Assembly (NCBI RefSeq): GCF_900103125.1
Contig: NZ_FNJV01000001.1
Coordinates: 248,001 to 312,000 of the forward strand
Direction of reading: 5' to 3'
DNA: 64,000 bases
Source: Mucilaginibacter sp. OK268
Lineage (GTDB): Bacteria; Bacteroidota; Bacteroidia; Sphingobacteriales; Sphingobacteriaceae
Below, one piece after another: positions 58,985 to 64,000 of this stretch; position 1 is the first letter of the stretch, and every line of letters begins with the position of its first letter. The notes below the pieces were generated by a model. It saw only the letters and a program-made list of their open reading frames with translations. It made no database searches and was not told the DNA's origin. The translations under genes were made by a program, and so were the position numbers.

Positions 58985-60226
58985 TTAGTTGGCAGTCTGC
59001 CGAAGAAGTTTTTTCGCCATTTTTCCTATGGTTAGCCCTTGCACTAATATGGAGAATACCACGATCACATAAGTAATCAGCACAAATTGATCGCGGTACA
59101 TATTGCTGCCCAGTGAAAGCGCCAAGGCAACAGAAATACCTCCACGCAAACCGCCCCAGGTAAGGATGGCAACAGCATGCCTTTCGAATTTAATTTTATA
59201 CCTTAAAAAGAAAACGGGTATGATCACAGAGACCCATCGGGCCAGCAATACAATAAGGATGGAAAATCCTGCTATGATCAAGACTGTGGCATTTACTTTA
59301 ATGATCAGCATTTCCAATCCTATAAACAGGAAGAGCACCGCGTTAAGAATCTCATCGATCAACTCCCAGAATTTTCCCAGATAATCTCTGGTAATATCAG
59401 AAACACCTTCCTCTTTGGCTTTATTACCGATGATCATACCTGCCACTACCATCGCCAGCGGCCCTGATACGTGGAGATGTCCAGCGATAAAATAACCACC
59501 CATTACTACTGCCAGCGTGATCAGCGTCTCAACTTTATAATCGTCGATAGAACGCAGGGCCCTAAAACCGGCATAACCCAGAATCGCACCAAATAAAAGG
59601 CCGCCGATAGCCTCCTGAAAAAACAACTTCCCGACATCTACCGCTGAAAAGTCTCCTGATCTGGCTACTTCAGCGATGCTGATAAAAATCACTACTGCAA
59701 CACCGTCATTAAACAGGGACTCCCCGGAGATCTTAAGCTCCAGCGAGGCCGGTATTTTAGCTTCTTTTAATATCCCCAAAACCGCAATTGGATCCGTCGG
59801 TGATATCAATGCACCGAATAACAGGCAGTATATAAATGGAATTGGGAAATGGAACAACCCAAATAAGAACCATACCATGCCACCAACCAGAAAAGTAGAG
59901 ATTAGGATACCAATAGTAGCCAGCACGATAACCGGAACGCGTTCCTGCTTTAATTTGGCAGCATCAATGTGAATCGCCCCCGCGAACAATAAAAAACTAA
60001 GCATAAAGTTCATCAATACGTCCTGAAAATCGATAGAAGAGGCCAGTTCAATGGCTTTCCTGGACAGCAGGTAATGAGAGCTGCCTAAGACCACCATGAG
60101 TATGGAAGAAACCAGTGACAGGATCATAATGCCGATAGTAGGAGGCCATTTAATCCACCGGTGATTTATATAAGCAAATATGGCAGCCAGTACGATGGTA
60201 ATAGTAAGTATTTCGTTGATATTCAT
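58985..60226 (-). CDS. Cation:proton antiporter, CPA1/NhaP type
   Basis: A 413-aa inner-membrane antiporter of ~12-13 helices. Diagnostic segments are FMLSFLLFAGAIHIDAAKLK, LLFGALISPTDPIAVLGILK with the TDP motif, SGESLFNDGVAVVIFISIAE with the ND ion-site Asp, and ILTWGGLRGGISVALALSLG. It exchanges Na+ or K+ for H+. No cytoplasmic nucleotide-binding tail is present. It heads a two-gene unit with DUF389. Confidence 0.94.
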   Translation of the reverse strand: MNINEILTITIVLAAIFAYINHRWIKWPPTIGIMILSLVSSILMVVLGSSHYLLSRKAIELASSIDFQDVLMNFMLSFLLFAGAIHIDAAKLKQERVPVIVLATIGILISTFLVGGMVWFLFGLFHFPIPFIYCLLFGALISPTDPIAVLGILKEAKIPASLELKISGESLFNDGVAVVIFISIAEVARSGDFSAVDVGKLFFQEAIGGLLFGAILGYAGFRALRSIDDYKVETLITLAVVMGGYFIAGHLHVSGPLAMVVAGMIIGNKAKEEGVSDITRDYLGKFWELIDEILNAVLFLFIGLEMLIIKVNATVLIIAGFSILIVLLARWVSVIIPVFFLRYKIKFERHAVAILTWGGLRGGISVALALSLGSNMYRDQFVLITYVIVVFSILVQGLTIGKMAKKLLRQTAN

Positions 60227-60453
60227 CAGGTATATTTATTTCAACACGATAAACCCATGTAAGCGTTTAGCGGATTCTGGTAATAAGCTGTTAATTAAAA
60301 GCCACTTAGGGGTAAGCAATATTGTTTTGTGCGCTTTGTTCTGTTCCGCTAAATTATCAAATTAAGCGGAGTATGTCAGTCCAGATTCTGCTAAGTACAA
60401 ACTAAGACACTGTCTGATTGTTTAATTAGGGTTTAGATAAAAATAATGAATTG

Positions 60454-61134
60454 ATGACCAGCGCGCAATTACATTCCCTATCTGTTTTTTCAATGATTTC
60501 AGGAATCGCCTGTACCTCCATTATCCTGATAGATATACTTAGAGGCAACCAGCAAAAAATGATGATCATGAATTTTGTTTACCCGATTTCAGCATTATAT
60601 GCCGGGCCTATGGCGCTACTCTTTTATTATACGATTGGGCAAAAGAGCGTCTTAAAGAAGACGGGAGCGCGGATGCTGCCAGAAAACAAGCCATTTTGGC
60701 AAAGCGTCGCCATTGGCGCCTTGCATTGTGGTAGCGGGTGCACGATCGGTGATCTGCTTGCTGAAGCGTTTTTGATTTTTGTCCCGATTTCCATTTTCGG
60801 CAGCAAACTGGCAGGGACATGGACAATTGATTTTTTACTGGCATTTGGTCTTGGTATCATTTTTCAATACTATGCCATTAAACCAATGAAAAATTTAGCC
60901 GTCAGACCAGCGTTGATGGCAGCTTTAAAGGCAGATACCTTTTCCCTCATAGCCTGGCAGGTCGGCATGTACGGTTGGATGGCTTTATGTTTTTACGGGA
61001 TTTTCGGATACAAAATACCGGTTACCAGTCCGTTATTTTGGTTCATGATGCAGATTGGTATGCTTTGGGGTTTTGTTACCGCCTATCCTGTGAACTGGTG
61101 GCTGATCAAAAGGGGGATAAAAGAAAAGATGTAA
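60454..61134 (+). CDS. DUF4396 membrane protein
   Basis: A ~226-aa membrane protein with about six helices. It has the DUF4396 hallmarks YPISALYAGPMALLFYYTIG, VAIGALHCGSGCTIGDLLAE (a Cys/His pair in HCGSGC) and GMLWGFVTAYPVNWWLIKRG. The HCGSGC motif suggests metal or heme/copper handling; the family has no proven function. The ATG at 60454 is preceded by an in-frame TTG at 60451; I prefer the ATG. Confidence 0.9.
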   Translation: MTSAQLHSLSVFSMISGIACTSIILIDILRGNQQKMMIMNFVYPISALYAGPMALLFYYTIGQKSVLKKTGARMLPENKPFWQSVAIGALHCGSGCTIGDLLAEAFLIFVPISIFGSKLAGTWTIDFLLAFGLGIIFQYYAIKPMKNLAVRPALMAALKADTFSLIAWQVGMYGWMALCFYGIFGYKIPVTSPLFWFMMQIGMLWGFVTAYPVNWWLIKRGIKEKM

Positions 61135-61153
61135 CTGGGATAATTTGACAAAT

Positions 61154-61618
61154 TTATATTCGCCTGAACTTCATGGTACGGCCAATAAATTTAAAATGCC
61201 AATAGCCTTTTACCCGCAGAAGACCCAGATCATCAATGTAAGCCGATGCGTTCCATTCTTTACCGTGCTTGGAATCATAGATCATACCATCTTCCCATGA
61301 TTTCGTATCTGCGTGATAAGTTAAACCTCTTAGAATACTCAGACCATGTATTTTGCGATTACGAAGTTTCGGGTCCGGGTTGTGCCTGTCTTTCCAGTAA
61401 TCCAGCGGCTTACCTTCAGTATCGCTAAACCAGTCTATGACTGCCTTGTACTCATTTTTCACCAATGAAATGGTAATGATCAGGGTGTTATTTGCAGACT
61501 CCCAATGTCCACAAATTTTTTCCCTGGGAGGAACAGCTTGTGCGTTTGCAGCAAAGATGACGAACAGGGAGAAGATAATTGTTGAAATCAGATATTTAGT
61601 TGAAAGTGGAATAATCAT
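61154..61618 (-). CDS. DUF2147 secreted protein
   Basis: A 154-aa protein with an N-terminal signal peptide (STIIFSLFVIFAANAQA) and a DUF2147 domain: CGHWESANNTLIITISLVKN, PDPKLRNRKIHGLSILRGL, WEDGMIYDSKHGKEWNASAY and VKGYWHFKFIGRTMKFRR. The fold is a lipocalin-like beta-barrel in the periplasm with no defined ligand. It is convergent with the DUF4396 gene. Confidence 0.92.
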   Translation of the reverse strand: MIIPLSTKYLISTIIFSLFVIFAANAQAVPPREKICGHWESANNTLIITISLVKNEYKAVIDWFSDTEGKPLDYWKDRHNPDPKLRNRKIHGLSILRGLTYHADTKSWEDGMIYDSKHGKEWNASAYIDDLGLLRVKGYWHFKFIGRTMKFRRI

Positions 61619-61978
61619 CAGTGTTTTAATAATATAGGATCCAACAAAGGTTGGCGTGGAACAACAGGTATTTAACGCAGCTCATTAAATCACAGTACCT
61701 TTCCCTTGGAAAATCTTAAAACTTTTGGGAGAGTTAACCATGATATTTCAGTTCCTTCCAAACATAAAAAATTAGATAAAATAACTCAATTGTTTCAATC
61801 CATAGATAAAATGTCCAACCCTTTACAATAACGTATACACAAGCCATTGCTTTACAGAAACTTGTACTGCTCCGTTCCGAATTGCTACCATTTTGATTTA
61901 ATGAAAAAACCGAGAATTAGTTGACAACAAACATTATTCTGGTTATTTTTAGCCGGATGCCAGCAAAGTGTGATTTTA
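61619..61978. other. Intergenic region
   Basis: A 360-bp AT-rich gap between divergent genes. I recognise no gene, hairpin or repeat in it; the DUF2147 promoter should lie at its left end. Confidence 0.45.
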
Positions 61979-62359
61979 ATGACAAGATTTAAATCGTATC
62001 GTTTTTTTAAACCTCTTATTGTGTGCTTCTTGCTGGTATACGTATTGGCCGCGATTGCTAATGTGCTTAATATGCCCCGGTACAATCCGGTAAACTCCTG
62101 CCCGAGAGCCAGCTCCTATTCCGCGGAGAAAGGCCATGTCCAGCATTTTCATCTAAACAGGAATAATTCTTTTCGGGCAATAGAAAAGTCCACTCTGGAA
62201 AATGAACAGTTGAAGCAGCGCCTGCTGCCGGTTTGTCTGTTCCTGATCTTTACAAGTTTCTATTCATCCCGGGCCTTATCCAAAATAATTCCGCCCCGAT
62301 TTACCATATTTTATAATCTTCAGTACGCTTACCTCTCGAATTGTAATTTCAGGATTTAG
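61979..62359 (+). CDS. Hypothetical membrane protein (126 aa)
   Basis: A 126-aa product starting at the ATG at 61979, with two hydrophobic segments (PLIVCFLLVYVLAAIANVL and LLPVCLFLIFTSFYSSR) and a His/Asn/Arg-rich loop between them. I know no family. The pattern resembles short inner-membrane proteins placed near metal-efflux genes in Bacteroidota, but no such genes are seen here. A GTG at 61970 is an alternative start. No feature is seen in 62360-62559. Confidence 0.45.
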   Translation: MTRFKSYRFFKPLIVCFLLVYVLAAIANVLNMPRYNPVNSCPRASSYSAEKGHVQHFHLNRNNSFRAIEKSTLENEQLKQRLLPVCLFLIFTSFYSSRALSKIIPPRFTIFYNLQYAYLSNCNFRI

Positions 62360-62559
62360 ATCATACCTCTTCAGTTTTAAAATCTCTTAACAGGGTTATC
62401 CGTCCCGGCTAATCCCTGCAAACGCGACTGTTATTTCAGGCATTTTTTTCGAATATCCATTTTCGGGAGGTTCATGATGACCATTGCCGTTTTATCTGAA
62501 TTACTATTGTCACATCCGGGCATGTTCAACGGATGTACCTATTTAACGAATTTTTGATT

Positions 62560-64000
62560 ATGAAACTTAAAACTATTTTAAGCCTTTTTGGCTGTTTATC
62601 TATAATTACTCCTGTCTTAGCGCAAACTACGGCTGATGCCCTTAAAGCAATTGATGCGGAACAATACCAGAAAGCCAAAGCGCAATTGCAGCAGCTGATC
62701 ATAACTACTCCCGCTAAGGACGAAAACTATTTTCATTTGGGTTGGGTTTATGTACTGCAGGACTACCCGGATTCGGCAAAGGCCGTATTTAGTAAGGGTA
62801 TTGCCGCAGACCCTAAGTCGGCGTTGAATTATGTTGGTTTAGGCATCGTAGCGAAATTAGACAAAGACGACATCAGCATGTTAACTAATTTTGAAAAGGC
62901 TACTACATTGGCTGGTAAAGACGACAAACCCTACGTTTATATAGCCCAAGCATATCTGTTAAAACCGGATCCTAAAGTTGATCTGGCGCTGAACACCCTA
63001 ACCAAAGCTGCTAAATCCGGTGCAAAAGATCCCGAATACTTTTTAACGATGGGCGATATTTATCACGCCAAACTGGATAACAACAATGCCTATTCCAATT
63101 ACTCGCAGGCACAGTTACTTGACCCGAAATCGGCAAGGACCAATGTGGTTATCGGCTCTCTGTGGAAACAGGCTAATAATTTTGATGATGCCACACAAAA
63201 ATTTAAAGATGCTTTGGCAATCAATCCGAATTATGGACCAGCCTACAGGGAATTGGCAGAGACTGATTTGAGGTGGGCACTTACTGATCCCAAAATGGCA
63301 TCGGTAAAAGTGAAAGAAGGTGCCGATTACTATAAAAAATATCTTGACCTGACGGATCGTTCAGCGGAATCCGAAATGCGCTATGCCGATTTCCTGATCC
63401 AGGCCGGAGATTATACAGCGCTGGAACAGGTAGCGAATGACCTTGCTAAATCCAGTAAATCAAATCTGCGTATTTATAGATACCTGGGGTACGCAGGGTA
63501 CGAAAATAAAAATTACCAGGCCGGTCTGGATGCACTCCAAAAGTTCGTCAAAGAAGCGGACGCCAAACGCATCATTCCGCGGGATTATTTATACCTGGGG
63601 CGGCTACAGTTAAAAACAAACCAGGATTCATTGGGCATTCTAAACTTAAATAAAGCGATAGCCCTGGATAGCACATTTGAGGAAGCCTATAATGATATTG
63701 CGGGTTCCTTATACGCAAAAAAGAAATATGTAGAAGCTGGCGACGCCTATAAAAAATATATAGAACATAGCCATCATGTGAAGCTTACTGAATATTTCCG
63801 TGAGGGAATGAGCTATTATTACGGGTATAGCAACCAGTATTACAATTCAGCTGATAATAAAGGCGGGACAAAGCCAGATTCATCTTTACTGGCCAAAGCC
63901 GATTCAGCCTTTAGTTATATTCAGCAAAAAACAGTTGCAAAGCCCGTAGGCGATGTGTTGCTGTACCGGGCAAGGATCAAAGACCTGGAAGAAAAAGACC
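62560..64000 (+). CDS. Tetratricopeptide-repeat protein, secreted (3' end beyond the window)
   Basis: The frame opens at the ATG at 62560 and is still open at the window edge, about 480 codons. A signal peptide (LSLFGCLSIITPVLAQ) precedes successive TPR units such as YFHLGWVYVLQDYPDSAKAV, FSKGIAADPKSALNYVGLG, ALAINPNYGPAYRELAETDL and KAIALDSTFEEAYNDIAGSL. A Lys-rich, export-directed TPR scaffold in Bacteroidota is commonly a periplasmic assembly or adaptor protein; no further role can be assigned. Confidence 0.88.
   Translation, partial: MKLKTILSLFGCLSIITPVLAQTTADALKAIDAEQYQKAKAQLQQLIITTPAKDENYFHLGWVYVLQDYPDSAKAVFSKGIAADPKSALNYVGLGIVAKLDKDDISMLTNFEKATTLAGKDDKPYVYIAQAYLLKPDPKVDLALNTLTKAAKSGAKDPEYFLTMGDIYHAKLDNNNAYSNYSQAQLLDPKSARTNVVIGSLWKQANNFDDATQKFKDALAINPNYGPAYRELAETDLRWALTDPKMASVKVKEGADYYKKYLDLTDRSAESEMRYADFLIQAGDYTALEQVANDLAKSSKSNLRIYRYLGYAGYENKNYQAGLDALQKFVKEADAKRIIPRDYLYLGRLQLKTNQDSLGILNLNKAIALDSTFEEAYNDIAGSLYAKKKYVEAGDAYKKYIEHSHHVKLTEYFREGMSYYYGYSNQYYNSADNKGGTKPDSSLLAKADSAFSYIQQKTVAKPVGDVLLYRARIKDLEEKD

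Noticed and set aside
1..64000. CRISPR arrays, rRNA and complete tRNA genes
   Set aside because: I looked for regularly spaced identical repeats and for full cloverleaf-like sequences and found only short operator arrays and tRNA fragments.

Overview
The window looks like a chromosomal segment of a Bacteroidota species, most likely Sphingobacteriaceae (Mucilaginibacter/Pedobacter type). This is inferred from the SusC/SusD pair driven by an ECF sigma/FecR anti-sigma couple, DUF4974, many small Bacteroidota stress proteins, AT-rich intergenic DNA without strong Shine-Dalgarno sequences, TAnnTTTG promoter-like boxes, and a split HipB/HipS/HipT operon. No rRNA, complete tRNA or CRISPR array was seen.

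Layout. 0.2-8.3 kb: an ECF sigma, anti-sigma, SusC (with STN signalling domain) and SusD module lies between two copies of a ~77 bp direct repeat; a LacI-type HTH relic sits beside the second copy. 8.6-12.3 kb: Crp/Fnr-type regulator, YcaC-like cysteine hydrolase, then pirin, DoxX and pirin. 12.4-18.4 kb: a decayed genomic island with tRNA-3'-end-like fragments, a HTH_17 protein, a serine recombinase lacking its catalytic half, a 0.4 kb IS21-like remnant with a 24-bp repeat array, and a tight three-gene cassette that resembles an anti-phage system (truncated DUF3696 ATPase, TOPRIM/DUF4435-like protein, frameshifted DUF262 protein). Relics of an ECF sigma factor and perhaps a ParE-like toxin follow.

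18.5-24.7 kb: an ABC-2 exporter operon with a NEW3-domain protein, divergent from an overlapping operon of FAD/Rieske oxidoreductase, membrane protein and GH130 enzyme. 24.7-38.7 kb: a stress-protein island comprising DUF4142, DUF1810, Mn-catalase, an uncharacterised 738-aa glycosidase-like protein, iron-permease family, pyrophosphatase, DUF421, two YciE/YciF ferroxidase-like proteins, CinA, DUF3175, FMN reductase, two SDRs, DUF6496, SSB and Hsp20. It recalls the enterobacterial yciGFE-katN group. 39-45.6 kb: three PAS histidine kinases interleaved with two stand-alone receiver proteins.

45.7-50.2 kb: accessory DNA. A DUF421 relic, a DUF4143 ATPase and a HipBST-type toxin-antitoxin operon are separated by three copies of a GC-rich palindromic repeat; the two intact copies keep a stem by compensatory changes. 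The ATPase and HipB genes each have operator-like repeat arrays. 50.2-61.6 kb: ion transport (SulP, Amt, NhaA, a two-component system, DUF389, CPA1 antiporter, DUF4396) plus DUF2147. The window ends inside a TPR protein.

The best candidate for an undescribed system is the ATPase/TOPRIM-like/DUF262 cassette at 14.5-17.8 kb. The structured repeats that separate cassettes at 46.0, 47.9 and 49.9 kb are the best unexplained sequence signal.
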